In this document: one piece after another, positions 50,941-60,205 of the stretch
Layout: the number at the start of each line of letters is the position of its first letter
Numbering within the stretch: the stretch's first letter is position 1
Assembly (NCBI GenBank): GCA_023404095.1
Contig: JAEYDD010000039.1
Coordinates: forward strand, 1 to 64,000
Source of the DNA: Pseudomonadota bacterium
GTDB taxonomy: Bacteria; Pseudomonadota; Alphaproteobacteria; Rhizobiales; Rhizobiaceae
Direction: 5' to 3'
Length of the DNA stretch: 64,000 bases
The notes under the pieces: model-generated
The model's database searches: none
The model's input: only the letters and a program-made list of their open reading frames with translations
Told to the model about the DNA's origin: nothing
Program-made: the position numbers and the translations under genes

Positions 50941-53931
50941 ATGGCTCGCAAAAAACCGAGAAAGTGCTTCAGGTCTCACGGAAATGGTCAAATCCTCGCA
51001 GTGCGCAGGCACCGGGCGGGGACGGCATATGCCGCCGCGCTAGCCACATTTTTTAGCCTGCCTGCCGCTGAAGAGGCGATCGCAGCCTGTAGTCCGTCCA
51101 TCCCGGCATCAGGTAACACTGTGGTTTGCAATGGCAATGTCGATTCCGGCTATACGGCAGCTGGCCAGGACACATTGGCGGTCGAAATCGAAAGCGGGAC
51201 AAATTTCAACGGTCCTCTGGAACTGGATAATATCGGCACGCTCGATGTGAGGGCATCGGGAAATCTCCAAAGGGTTACGCTCAACGACAATGGCGAACTG
51301 ACATTCGACAACTCCGCCAACATCAATGGTGGACTGTTCGTCAGCGGTAACGGCGTCTATTCCGTGACCAATCGCCGTGGAGCCAACGTCAATACATCAT
51401 TTTCCTTCACCGGCGACGGAGACTACTCAGTTACCAATGAGGGCACGCTCAACCAGGGCGTCACCGTCGATGGGGACGGCACGACCACTGTCGTCAATGA
51501 GGCGAACGCCTCGATCAACAACGGCGTCATCGTGTCCGGCGCAAGCGCCACGCGGATTGATAATTACGGGACCTTGCAGAACCGGATCGCGCTAGGAAGT
51601 GGTGACGATCTGATCGTCAACTACGACGGCGGCACCATCAATGGCACAATCACGCAAGGCGAAGGGCGAGACCGCTTTGTCATGTTAGGCGGTGTCGTCA
51701 ACGCCGACATCCAGGAGCAGGGAGGGTCTGATCGGTTCGTACTGCTCGGCGGGACAGTGCAAGCCAATCTTCGTGCAGGAAACAGTGGCGACCGGTTCAT
51801 CTGGAGCGGCGGCCTAATCAACGGTGTCTACATGGACGCCAACGCCGACATTGCCAATGTCTACAACCTCTCTGATGACGAACTGCGCAATATCCAGATT
51901 GATGGCGGTACCGGAAACGACGCCCTCACATGGAACAACACACAGGGCTCCAATCCGGCGCGTCTCCTAAACTGGGAAAGCATCAATCTGCGAGACCAGT
52001 CATCGCTGACCATGAACAGCAATCTCGTGCTGGGCGACACCATCTCCGGCACGGGTGAACTGTCCATCGATGCGACCAGCACGCTCTACGCCGGAGGTGG
52101 CGAGCGCTTGATTTCGTCCGCGACCGGCGGGGAACTGGCAGAAGTCATTAATGCAGGCCTGATCGACCTGTCCAACGGCGGAGCGCGGGCGAGTGATCGG
52201 CTCAGGATTAATGGTGACTACGTCGGACGGAACGGCGAACTGCGCATACAGACCGTTCTCGAAGGCGACGGTTCGCCGTCGGACAAGCTGGTTATCGACG
52301 GCGGCAATGCGGGCGGCTCGACCGGGATTGACGTGGTCAACCTCGGCGGAAACGGGGAGCAAACGGTAGCGGACGGTATTCTTGTCGTAGAAGCCACAGA
52401 TGAGGCAACAACGAACACAAATGCCTTCACCCTATCGCATCGCGTCGTGGCTGGCGCTTATGAGTATCTCCTCTTTCGTGGGGGCGACGACGCGGGCACA
52501 GAGGAGAACTGGTATCTCCGCAACCACTACGAAGATGGCGACGGAGACGGGGATGGCGACGGCGATGGGGATGGCGACGGAGACGGAGACGGGGACGGAG
52601 ACGGAGACGGGGATGGCGACGGCGACGGAGACGGAGACGGGGACGGAGACGGGGACGGAGATGGCGACGGAGACGGCGACGGGGATGGCGACGGAGACGG
52701 AGACGGGGATGGCGACGGAGACGGAGACGGAGACGGGGACGGAGACGGAGACGGAGACGGGGACGGAGACGGGGACGGAGACGGAGATGGCGACGGAGAC
52801 GGAGACGGAGACGGAGACGGAGACGGAGACGGAGACGGAGACGGAGACGGCGATGGCGACGGCGACGGAGACGGAGACGGAGACGGAGATGGCGACGGAG
52901 ACGGAGACGGGGATGGCGACGGAGACGGCGATGGCGACGGAGACGGAGACGGAGATGGAGACAACGGTAATGCCGTCCCAATTTACCGCCCCGAGTTTCC
53001 ACTTGTCGCAGATACGACCGGCACTGCACGCGACTTGCTCCGCTCGACGCTTGGCACATTCCATGAACGTCATGGCGAACAGCGTTGGACAGGGAGCGAG
53101 CAGGCAGGGCATGCCCTGTGGACACGCATCTTCGCCGACAACTCTTCCTATGGGAACTCTGGTGATGCCAATCCGAGGTTCGACGGCACGATCTGGGGCA
53201 TTCAAGCCGGCGGGCCTGTCCACATTGTCGAACACGACAACGGTCAGGATGATGTCCTCGGTGTCTTCGCCGGATACAGCCGCGCTAGCGGTGATGTGAA
53301 AGGATATGCGCTCGGCGACAGGAACATCGACGTTGGGTCACTCGATATCGATGCCTATAGCATTGCTGGCTACTGGACCCATAACTGGGCAGAGGAAGCC
53401 TATTTCGACGCGGTGTTCATGTATTCGTGGCTCGATGTCGAATCGCAATCTGTGGGCGGAGTCACGTCAAATTTTGATGGAACCGGGCTCACGGCCTCGG
53501 TCGAGGCAGGCAAAAATTTCCGTATTGATGAGACTTGGTCGATTGAACCGCAAGCGCAACTCATCTGGACGCACACGAGCTTCGACCAGTTCGAAGACAT
53601 CGGCGGCGAGATTGATATCGACGACAGCAATGCGCTGACGGCACGTCTCGGGGGCCGGTTAGAAGCCGAGTACAAAACAGATCAGGGTACGTTGAAGCCA
53701 TTCGTTCTGGCCAACCTTTGGCATACGTTTTCCGGTGAAGACACGGTTCATTTTGGAGAGACGCCCTTGGTGGAGGAACAACAGGCGACAACCGTGGAGT
53801 TCGGGGGTGGTGTGACGGCTGATCTCAGCTCCAATCTGCGGCTATATGCGAACGCCTCGTATGAATTCGGCGTGGGAAGCACGAGTTACAATAGTGTGGA
53901 AGGGCGAGTTGGATTGCGCGTACGCTGGTGA
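50941..53931 (+). CDS. Autotransporter (type Va) with an Asp-Gly repeat linker
   Basis: This encodes 996 residues. An extended signal-like N-terminus (basic, then [18 protein letters not shown]) precedes a beta-helix passenger with repeated short strands ([56 protein letters not shown]). Residues about 532-674 are almost pure Asp-Gly. The C-terminal barrel (about 700-996) ends VGLRVRW, as autotransporter domains do. The passenger is surface-exposed; its function is unknown, possibly adhesion. The Asp-Gly run could bind calcium. Confidence 0.9.
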   Translation: MARKKPRKCFRSHGNGQILAVRRHRAGTAYAAALATFFSLPAAEEAIAACSPSIPASGNTVVCNGNVDSGYTAAGQDTLAVEIESGTNFNGPLELDNIGTLDVRASGNLQRVTLNDNGELTFDNSANINGGLFVSGNGVYSVTNRRGANVNTSFSFTGDGDYSVTNEGTLNQGVTVDGDGTTTVVNEANASINNGVIVSGASATRIDNYGTLQNRIALGSGDDLIVNYDGGTINGTITQGEGRDRFVMLGGVVNADIQEQGGSDRFVLLGGTVQANLRAGNSGDRFIWSGGLINGVYMDANADIANVYNLSDDELRNIQIDGGTGNDALTWNNTQGSNPARLLNWESINLRDQSSLTMNSNLVLGDTISGTGELSIDATSTLYAGGGERLISSATGGELAEVINAGLIDLSNGGARASDRLRINGDYVGRNGELRIQTVLEGDGSPSDKLVIDGGNAGGSTGIDVVNLGGNGEQTVADGILVVEATDEATTNTNAFTLSHRVVAGAYEYLLFRGGDDAGTEENWYLRNHYEDGDGDGDGDGDGDGDGDGDGDGDGDGDGDGDGDGDGDGDGDGDGDGDGDGDGDGDGDGDGDGDGDGDGDGDGDGDGDGDGDGDGDGDGDGDGDGDGDGDGDGDGDGDGDGDGDGDGDGDGDGDGDGDGDGDGDGDGDGDGDGDNGNAVPIYRPEFPLVADTTGTARDLLRSTLGTFHERHGEQRWTGSEQAGHALWTRIFADNSSYGNSGDANPRFDGTIWGIQAGGPVHIVEHDNGQDDVLGVFAGYSRASGDVKGYALGDRNIDVGSLDIDAYSIAGYWTHNWAEEAYFDAVFMYSWLDVESQSVGGVTSNFDGTGLTASVEAGKNFRIDETWSIEPQAQLIWTHTSFDQFEDIGGEIDIDDSNALTARLGGRLEAEYKTDQGTLKPFVLANLWHTFSGEDTVHFGETPLVEEQQATTVEFGGGVTADLSSNLRLYANASYEFGVGSTSYNSVEGRVGLRVRW
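52534..52962 (+). repeat. GAY-GGN minisatellite encoding about 71 Asp-Gly units
   Basis: Over 429 bases the DNA is a run of GACGGA, GACGGG, GATGGC and similar hexamers. All six frames stay open across it, so slippage in multiples of six changes only the length of the Asp-Gly segment, and any other slip causes a frameshift before the barrel. Confidence 0.95.
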
Positions 53932-54029
53932 TGTTGCCTCAGCGAATACCGCGGTGCTCTATTCAGCGACGTGAAATTTCTGCGTTGTTGCGCCGCCGAC
54001 AAGTCAGGCCTATCTCATTGGGGCTGTAG

Positions 54030-55715
54030 ATGGAGTTAGCACCCTTCAGAGAGACACTGAGTGCGCTTCGAAGCGCGCTCAGCCTGCATTCGCAGGCCAT
54101 ACTTGCCGAAAACTCTGTGCACTTCGGGCGCACCTCAAAGCTTGTCATTTTCCTGTCTGCCTCGGACGGGAAACATCGCGCTGTATGCGCGTGTGGTGTC
54201 GGCAATTCCCTAAACACGGCGTGGAAAGCTGCGGCTTCAAGGCTGGGTAAGCTCATGCCTGACGAGAGCCAATGGGTGTGGATCAAAGCGGACATGGCCC
54301 ACTCGATACGCCCGATGAGGCCCGATGAAGTAATGAGGAACGTGGCGACCACCCGTCGCAACTTCTTTCGCCAGGGAATCGCCTTCGATCCGAATTTTAA
54401 TTTGGCCCTGTTGGAGCAGGAGTTGAATGGGATCGGGGGTATTGGGTTCGATGACACTAAGAACCTCGTGTTTCGCTTCGACCGCATCAATCGCTACCTG
54501 AAGTCCTCACGAGGACTGAAGTCGCTCTCCCAGGATATAGTCCATCGTGAGATGTGGTATGTGTTCGAAGCTCTGGGCTACTTCTGCGACCGCTCGGAAT
54601 TGGGGGGGCTCCCTTGCGAGTTGATCAGCACCGGCTATGGAAAAGGCATCAGAGTTCGTCCAAATGCGATCGACGATGCCGGGAGTCTGATCGAGCGGGC
54701 CGGGCTTTACCTTGCCCGCCAGCTGCGCAGTGATGGAGCCTTTCACTACGGCGTCTTTCCCGTTCGCGACGAGGCGATCCCAACCTATAACATTCTACGA
54801 CACAGCAGCACGCTCTACTCGATGCTGGAAGCGGCCGAAGCGACGGGCAACGCGCAGATTGCGGACAGAGTGCCGGGAGGTATTGAGTATGTCATCCGCG
54901 AAGCGATGCGACATATCGGCGACCAGTCGCTGATTGTGGACTATGCGAACAAGGGAGAGGTGCGCCTGGGAGCTCAGGCGACCTTCATCCTTGCTGTGGC
55001 CAAATACACCGCGTTGAGCGGTGATCAGCGCTTCATCGGCGTCGCGCGGCGGGTGGCCGCCGCAATTGTCGAACGTTTCCTGGATGCCGGTACCGGGGCA
55101 TTCGTGCACGTCCTTGATGGGATCGATCTGCGAGTGAAGGATCGGTTCCGCATCATTTATTACGACGGCGAAGCTGTTCTGGCTCTCCTTCGTCTGCATG
55201 AAATTGACGGAGATTCTCTGTGGCTCGAAAAAGCAAAGCAAGCGTTTGACCACTTCGTGCGGGTCGATCACTGGAAACATCATGATCATTGGCTCGCTTA
55301 CTGCGCCAATGAAATTACCAGAAAATTCCCGCACCCGGCATACTATCTATTCGGCCTGAAGAACGGCTTTGGCAACCTCGAATTCATCCACCAACGCGAC
55401 ACAGCTTATCCGACTTTCCTCGAGCTACTGATGGCGACATGGGAAATGGTGATACGCGTCGACCAGTCAGGGCAATTACCGGAGCAGTTCTCGCGCTCTA
55501 GGCTGCTTCACACCATCCGACATCGGCTCGAACATCTCCGCTACAGCCATTTCTACCCGGAGGTGGCCATGTACTTTAAAAGCCCGGCCACGATTGCCGG
55601 CAGCTTCTTCATTCGCCATCATGGATTCAGGATCAGGATCGACGATGTAGAGCATTTCATCTCGGGGTACTGCCTCTTCCACGCCCTCGCACTGCACGAA
55701 GTGGTAGAAAGGTGA
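54030..55715 (+). CDS. Predicted (alpha/alpha)6-barrel protein of unknown function
   Basis: This encodes 561 residues. An N-terminal domain of about 110 residues (RTSKLVIFLSASDGKHRAVC) is followed by a long helical part. Its repeated hairpins (SLIERAGLYLARQLRSDGAF, YGVFP; LYSMLEAAEATGN; FRIIYYDGEAVLALLRLHEI) look like the six-hairpin toroid of glycosidase- or epimerase-like proteins. No catalytic residue can be named. No signal peptide is visible. It stands alone after the autotransporter gene. The fold call is by eye only. Confidence 0.6.
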   Translation: MELAPFRETLSALRSALSLHSQAILAENSVHFGRTSKLVIFLSASDGKHRAVCACGVGNSLNTAWKAAASRLGKLMPDESQWVWIKADMAHSIRPMRPDEVMRNVATTRRNFFRQGIAFDPNFNLALLEQELNGIGGIGFDDTKNLVFRFDRINRYLKSSRGLKSLSQDIVHREMWYVFEALGYFCDRSELGGLPCELISTGYGKGIRVRPNAIDDAGSLIERAGLYLARQLRSDGAFHYGVFPVRDEAIPTYNILRHSSTLYSMLEAAEATGNAQIADRVPGGIEYVIREAMRHIGDQSLIVDYANKGEVRLGAQATFILAVAKYTALSGDQRFIGVARRVAAAIVERFLDAGTGAFVHVLDGIDLRVKDRFRIIYYDGEAVLALLRLHEIDGDSLWLEKAKQAFDHFVRVDHWKHHDHWLAYCANEITRKFPHPAYYLFGLKNGFGNLEFIHQRDTAYPTFLELLMATWEMVIRVDQSGQLPEQFSRSRLLHTIRHRLEHLRYSHFYPEVAMYFKSPATIAGSFFIRHHGFRIRIDDVEHFISGYCLFHALALHEVVER

Positions 55716-55740
55716 GACGGCTGGGAGTCCAGCCTACTCG

Positions 55741-55796
55741 TTGGCAACGTCTGCTTGCTGGCAACGGCCAGGCTGGTTCTACGGCCGAAATGGGGC
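55741..55796. repeat. Interspersed intergenic repeat, copy 1
   Basis: TTGGCAACGTCTGCTTGCTG...GGTTCTACGGCCGAAATGG resembles 58,196-58,252 at about three of four positions. Both copies lie between genes. They look like short degenerate members of a rhizobial intergenic repeat family. Confidence 0.5.
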
Positions 55797-55974
55797 GCAA
55801 AGCTGTCAATCGCGCCAAGTGCGCCATGGCAGCGATAACCCTATAGAGAACGTCTGCACACGAGCATCAAAGCGTGGTGAGCGTAAAACGCACTCTCTAA
55901 ATCAATTACAATACGCTTCACCGACGGCTGCTCAAACCTAGATCGTCAACCATTGGCTGCGGTCGGCGTAACGA

Positions 55975-56811
55975 CTATACCGTTAGCGTGCCGGAGATGC
56001 AGGTGGTCACAGTGCCGCCCACCCATATAACGTCACCCACCTTGTCGACATGGACCCGGCCGGCGCGCCCGAGTGCAGTACCCTGCGAGGCGACGTAATG
56101 GCTTGGCGCGACGCCGGAACCGATCAGCCACTGCGCCAGGCCGGCGTTGAGGCTGCCGGTCACTGGGTCCTCATAGCCGTTGCGGGTGAAGGCGCGCACC
56201 TCGAACTGCGCGTCTGTGCCATCGAGGTCCGGATCAAACGGGCCGACGAGGCCGACGCGGGTGCCGGCGAGGATGGAATAGTCTGCCTTGGCAGCCAGTA
56301 CATCGGAGCGTGAAGGCAGGAGGACGCCGATCCAGTCGGGGCCGTTTTCGACCCAGTTGCTATCCCTTATCATTGCATCCGGCAGATTGAGGCCGCGAGC
56401 GATGCGCTCGACAATCGTCGGATCAACTGGGCCGGAACGCACCAGCGGAGGGGCGGCGAAGGCCAGCCGCTCGCCATCGCGGCGGATGCGCACGAGGCCG
56501 GCACCGCATTCCTGCACGACCTCGCCTTCGGGAGCATCTTTTGCCTGGCTCTGCCAGACATGCGCGCTGCCAAGCGTCGGGTGGCCGGCGAAGGGCAGTT
56601 CCTGAGCGGGCGTAAAGATGCGGACGCGGTAATGGGCTTCCGGCGTCGTTGGTTTGAGCAGAAAGGTGGTTTCGGAGAGATTGGTCCAGTTGGCAAAGGC
56701 CTGCATGTCGGCATCGGAGAGCTCATCGGCGGCGATAACGACGGCCAACGGATTGCCGCGCATGGCTTGCGTGGAAAAGACGTCGACCTGCTGGAAGGAA
56801 AATGTGGGCAT
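55975..56811 (-). CDS. PhzF-family isomerase/epimerase-like protein
   Basis: This encodes 278 residues from MPTFSFQQVDVFSTQAMRGN. Hallmarks are GNPLAVVIAADELSD, the catalytic Glu in NLSETTFLL, FTPAQELPFAGHPTLGSAH, and EVRAFTRNGYEDPVTGSLNA in the second half. The fold is that of diaminopimelate epimerase. PhzF itself isomerises a phenazine precursor; the relatives are mostly of unknown substrate. No phenazine genes are nearby. The start may be the ATG at 56,811 or 56,820. Confidence 0.9.
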   Translation of the reverse strand: MPTFSFQQVDVFSTQAMRGNPLAVVIAADELSDADMQAFANWTNLSETTFLLKPTTPEAHYRVRIFTPAQELPFAGHPTLGSAHVWQSQAKDAPEGEVVQECGAGLVRIRRDGERLAFAAPPLVRSGPVDPTIVERIARGLNLPDAMIRDSNWVENGPDWIGVLLPSRSDVLAAKADYSILAGTRVGLVGPFDPDLDGTDAQFEVRAFTRNGYEDPVTGSLNAGLAQWLIGSGVAPSHYVASQGTALGRAGRVHVDKVGDVIWVGGTVTTCISGTLTV

Positions 56812-56849
56812 GGGGATCACAGGAGTTGTTTCGGATGAGCGGTGCGGCC

Positions 56850-56932
56850 GTCATCCTCGGGCTTGTCCCGAGGATCAGCAACTGTCTGGGATTATTGACG
56901 TGACTAAATGCTCCGGACAAGACGAGGATGAC
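56850..56932. repeat. RIME-like rhizobial palindromic element
   Basis: An inner hairpin ATCCTCGGG-CTTGT-CCCGAGGAT (56,853-56,875) sits inside an outer pair GTCATCCTC (56,850-56,858) and GAGGATGAC (56,924-56,932). This is the layout of the RIME-type intergenic mosaic elements known from Rhizobium and Sinorhizobium, and it supports that taxonomic placement. Confidence 0.65.
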
Positions 56933-57293
56933 GTCAGAGGTGATCAAAGTACCAAACGGAGCTCTGGGCAATGACCTGGGCACCGAAATTGATGGATTAG
57001 GGCCGAAATCTACTTATTCAAGCGGCCCGCCCGCTTCTGGCGCTTTCCAGACGGGAATATTTAAGCAGGCCGTCGGCATCCAGAAGCTTGATCCGGTACT
57101 CTGAATGGCCCAAACGAAGGCGCAGAGCGGACAACAAGCGTTGACAGGACCATGGGGTGACACGGCGACAGGCCACCGTAGTGATCCGGCTTGTGTGTGG
57201 CCAAAGTCACGCCCTGATCGCTCAGCCCGCACGTTCATCTTTTTGAAATATGCACCGCTAGGCATGCCGAATTGGATAGGTGCGAGACGACAC
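56933..57293. other. No confident gene
   Basis: A minus-strand frame near 57,014-57,120 reads GHSEYRIKLLDADGLLKYSR and could be the tail of a lost gene. Nothing else is recognisable. Confidence 0.3.
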
Positions 57294-57620
57294 CTACGCT
57301 CCTGGCGATCGATAACCAACCGTTCTTGCTAACTCCATAGCCTCCAGTGTTTCCTCCACCGTAAGCAATGGCGTCGTCTCGTACTTTGACACAGCGCCAC
57401 CGCCTCCAATCGCGATTGCGACGGCGGCCATCGAGACGTTGTCGGGTGCCTCCCACAGGGTATACCCGTCGTGCGATCCGAATGCGTACCAAAAGCCGTG
57501 AAGCTTACCTCCGACTGATTCAATGTAGCTACGCGCGGCATCCCGACGGTCTTCGGGATTTCGTGTCAATCGGTCCCAGGTTTGCGGTGTGTAGCTGAAG
57601 CGTGTCAGGTAGAGTGCCAT
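57294..57620 (-). CDS. GYD-domain protein
   Basis: This encodes 108 residues. LTRFSYTPQTWDRLTRNPED then GGKLHGFWYAFGSHDGYTLW and EAPDN match the GYD domain (the GxYDxV/GYT signature), a small ferredoxin-like fold that probably forms oligomers and whose function is unknown. It is cytoplasmic. It stands alone between the RIME-like element and a small secreted protein relic. Confidence 0.85.
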   Translation of the reverse strand: MALYLTRFSYTPQTWDRLTRNPEDRRDAARSYIESVGGKLHGFWYAFGSHDGYTLWEAPDNVSMAAVAIAIGGGGAVSKYETTPLLTVEETLEAMELARTVGYRSPGA

Positions 57621-57817
57621 TGCCGATGCTCCTTCACTCGTTACCAGATCATTTTACAGCATAGTCGGGATACAATCGTATCGACAAAACGGCCTCCGTC
57701 GCGCTTTGCGGCAATACTTGTCTTGGTCGCCCGCCATTGGCGCTGGGTCGATGCTGGGCTATAATCCATCAGTTGCCGGAGAGGCATCCGCGCTCCGGCT
57801 TTGGAGGAGCGACGCCC

Positions 57818-58058
57818 ATGATCGTCAGGATTTCAACTGCCCTTTTTTTGGCGCTCGCGCCTGTGACTGCCGTCGCCAACCAGTGCCCCACTATGATGAC
57901 GGCAATTGACGCAGCCCTCCCAAACGCCTCCTTGTCTGAAGCCGACATGGCCAAGGTTAAGCAGCTACGCCAACAAGGCGAACCAGTTGCACCAGTCCGG
58001 CGACCACACTGGCTCGGAGGCAGCACTCGGGGAAGCGAAGAAAATGCTCGGACTCTAA
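57818..58058 (+). pseudogene. Small secreted protein, frameshifted near its end
   Basis: The start MIVRISTALFLALAPVTAVA is a clear signal peptide, followed by QCPTMMTAIDAALPNASLSE and VKQLRQQGE. At about 57,980 the family-like continuation QLHQSGDHTGSEAALGEAKK, then MLGL and a stop at 58,056, is in the next frame. A one-base indel therefore swaps the last 25 residues for an unrelated tail (VAPVRRPHWLGGSTRG). It could be a sequencing error rather than a real mutation. Confidence 0.65.
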
Positions 58059-58363
58059 AGAGCCGGATCGCCCCCGCCCTTTAAGCTTCGAAAAGTTCGA
58101 ACGGTCGGCAAGGCCGCTCCGCTACTCTTCCGTTTCGTGGTCTACTCGCCGAAGATCAATGTTTTGGTGGCGCAATTAAGCCGTCCAGCCCTGTTGCCGG
58201 CGACGTCTGCTTTCGGGCAGCGGCCAAGTTGGTCTCTACGGCCGATATGACGGCGATTTGCAGATGGAAAGGGGGCGGATGGCCGACCGTCCGCAGCGCC
58301 ATCGGGGGATAGCTCGAGAAAAAAAAACGGCGGCATATAGTTGTAAATGGGAGGGTATGTGCC
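58059..58363. other. Intergenic region
   Basis: It contains the second copy of the interspersed repeat (58,196-58,252) and the promoter side of the methyltransferase gene. No gene is seen. Confidence 0.35.
58196..58252. repeat. Interspersed intergenic repeat, copy 2
   Basis: CCGGCGACGTCTGCTTTCGG...GGTCTCTACGGCCGATATGAC is the counterpart of 55,741-55,796, in the same orientation, and is again intergenic. Confidence 0.5.
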
Positions 58364-59221
58364 ATGACCGTCGAAAGGCAACAGCCAGCCGGAGCACACA
58401 GCTACGAGTTCTACAGCGCCCAGTATTCACGGTTCAGCAACCTATTGGCGGCCGAAATCAGACGCGAGGCCTATGGGGAGGACCTTGGGCAACAGGGGTG
58501 GCGGACGCTTGACGAACAGCAGGAATTGATTGGGCTTGTCAACGAGCGACCGCACGGCCGATTGCTCGATGTTGCGTGCGGCTCTGGCGGCCCTGCGATT
58601 GCGATCGCCGCTGCAACCGGTTGTTGGCTCACCGGTGTGGATATTGAGGAAGCCGCGATCGAGCAGGCGAAATCCCTAGCTGCGGTTGGGCAATTGCGGG
58701 TCGGCCCCGCGTTTATCGTCGCGGATTGCAGTCAGGTGCTGCCGTTCGACGATGATGATTTCGATTTCATCTCTTGCATTGACGCCATCATCCACCTGGC
58801 TGACCGTCGAGCGGTGTTTGCGGACTGGTTCAGATTGCTCAGGCCTGGTGGTCGGCTGATCTTGACGGATGCGTGTGTGCTAACTGGAGTTGTCTCGAAG
58901 GAGGAACTGAACATCAGGGCGTCTCAGGGAACGTTTCATATCGCTCCCGTCGGTTTCAATGAGGTCTTGCTTGAGCGAGCGGGTTTCAAGTTGCGGGCCT
59001 GCAAAGACACGACGGACGCTGTCGCAGGTGTGGCCATGCGCCTCCATCGTGCTCGAGAATCCCGCCGTGACGCGCTGCTGGAAGAGGAGGACGCTGGGTG
59101 GTTCAAGAGCAGGCAGACATTTCTGGCGACGACGGCTGAACTGGCGACAACGGCGAGACTATCCAGATTCTTCTATGTCGCGGAGAAGCCAAAACAAGAG
59201 TGGAATCCGAGAGAACGGTAG
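58364..59221 (+). CDS. SAM-dependent methyltransferase
   Basis: This encodes 285 residues of class I fold: the SAM loop LLDVACGSGGPAIAIA (about 68-83), acidic GVDIEEAAI, FDFISCIDAIIHL (motif IV-like) and LRPGGRLILTDA. The first 60 residues form a cap that helps select the substrate, which is unknown; small-molecule methylation is likely. It is cytoplasmic. Its 3' end overlaps the convergent GNAT gene by 49 bases. Confidence 0.85.
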   Translation: MTVERQQPAGAHSYEFYSAQYSRFSNLLAAEIRREAYGEDLGQQGWRTLDEQQELIGLVNERPHGRLLDVACGSGGPAIAIAAATGCWLTGVDIEEAAIEQAKSLAAVGQLRVGPAFIVADCSQVLPFDDDDFDFISCIDAIIHLADRRAVFADWFRLLRPGGRLILTDACVLTGVVSKEELNIRASQGTFHIAPVGFNEVLLERAGFKLRACKDTTDAVAGVAMRLHRARESRRDALLEEEDAGWFKSRQTFLATTAELATTARLSRFFYVAEKPKQEWNPRER

Positions 59222-59646
59222 AGGCTTCGCGCCTCATCGTGGTTGCGGCCGGTATCCAGTCGCATGGTGGTGTAGCCCCGCTCAGCAGCCAAGCGCACGA
59301 TGGTCTCGGCGAGACGGCGGCCCAACCCTAAGCCTCGGCCCTCGGGACTGGTGAACATGCGCTTCATCTCGCATGTGTGTCCGTCGATCCGCTGCATCAT
59401 CACACAGCCGACCACCTTTCCGTTCAGGCGGGCAACAAGAATCTCCCCGTCTGGAGCCGAGTGTATTCTCGGTAGGCTGGCCAAAAGTGCGGCCCATTCT
59501 TCTGGCGTGTAGTATCGGTCGACGAACCAGGCATTTTCGCCATAGCGCGATCGGCACCAGTCGATGAAGCCGTTGCATAAGGTTCGAATGGCAGGGAAGT
59601 CGTTAGGTCCGGCCGGGCCGATCTCCGCGTTGCGGCACGCCTTCAT
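59173..59646 (-). CDS. GNAT-family N-acetyltransferase
   Basis: This encodes 157 residues. The acetyl-CoA loop is in EMKRMFTSPEGRGLGLGRRL (motif A, R-GxGxG-like), followed by GYTTMRLDTGRNHDEARSLY and RSLGF (motif B). It acetylates an amine of unknown identity. A strong AGGAGGAGAGTTCC precedes the ATG at 59,646. Confidence 0.9.
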   Translation of the reverse strand: MKACRNAEIGPAGPNDFPAIRTLCNGFIDWCRSRYGENAWFVDRYYTPEEWAALLASLPRIHSAPDGEILVARLNGKVVGCVMMQRIDGHTCEMKRMFTSPEGRGLGLGRRLAETIVRLAAERGYTTMRLDTGRNHDEARSLYRSLGFHSCFGFSAT

Positions 59647-59704
59647 GGAACTCTCCTCCTGTCCCCAGCGGGATCATAAGTGGAAAATTCCAGGTCCGAA
59701 TGGC

Positions 59705-60133
59705 TCAAATTTTTGGGGGCATGGCAGTTCGGGTCCGGTGTGACGACTTCGATGCTAAGATCACCAACCTGCGGAACCTTGGGCATTCCATGTGACTCTC
59801 CGCCGGGCAGTCGGCGACATGGCGAAGTGCATTTCTAAGGGCGGTCATTCTGCGGATTTGAGTTTCGAGTTCATCGGCACGAGCATGGATAGCCGCGCGA
59901 GGAAGGTCCGACACGCCCCCTTTGCCAAGCATTGCTTTTATCTCTTCGAGCGAGAACCCCGCAGTTTTGCCGAGTGATATCAGCGCAAGCTGGGTGAGAG
60001 CTTCGTTTCCGAACTGGCGTCTCAGCCCTCGGCGTCCGATCGACTGGATCAGGCCGATTTCCTCGTAGTAGCGCAACGTCGATGGAGGGACCCCGCTCCG
60101 TTCAGAAAGCACTCCAATGTCGAGAATTTTCAT
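59705..60133 (-). CDS. MerR-family transcriptional regulator
   Basis: This encodes 142 residues. The N-terminal winged HTH (IGVLSERSGVPPSTLRYYEE) is followed by a coiled coil and a C-terminal Cys pair (VADCPAESHMECPRFRRL), which could bind a metal or sense redox change as in SoxR- or CueR-like proteins. It is divergent from the MFS gene at 60,206, with a typical MerR-type dyad between them. The ATG at 60,133 is the family start. Confidence 0.85.
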   Translation of the reverse strand: MKILDIGVLSERSGVPPSTLRYYEEIGLIQSIGRRGLRRQFGNEALTQLALISLGKTAGFSLEEIKAMLGKGGVSDLPRAAIHARADELETQIRRMTALRNALRHVADCPAESHMECPRFRRLVILASKSSHRTRTAMPPKI

Positions 60134-60136
60134 GCT

Positions 60137-60157
60137 TGACCTCAAGTTGGCTTGAAG
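60137..60157. promoter_or_regulatory. MerR-type operator/promoter for the MFS gene
   Basis: TTGACC (-35) overlaps the dyad CTCAAG-TTGG-CTTGAAG, followed by CAACCT at a 19-base spacing. A dyad centred in a 19-base spacer is the hallmark of MerR-activated promoters. It lies four bases from the merR start. Confidence 0.65.
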
Positions 60158-60205
60158 TGGCAACCTATCCGTCACTAAAAATCAAGGCAAGAGGAGCAAA
60201 CACTT

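Noticed and set aside
52534..52962. Tandem repeat considered as a CRISPR array
   Set aside because: There are no unique spacers and the unit is six bases inside a gene. No cas genes are in the window.
52527..52964. A 145-residue minus-strand frame of pure Ser-Pro repeats, and similar frames in other phases
   Set aside because: They are shadows of the GAY-GGN repeat; all frames are open there only because the hexamer contains no stop. The plus frame alone joins signal peptide, passenger and barrel.
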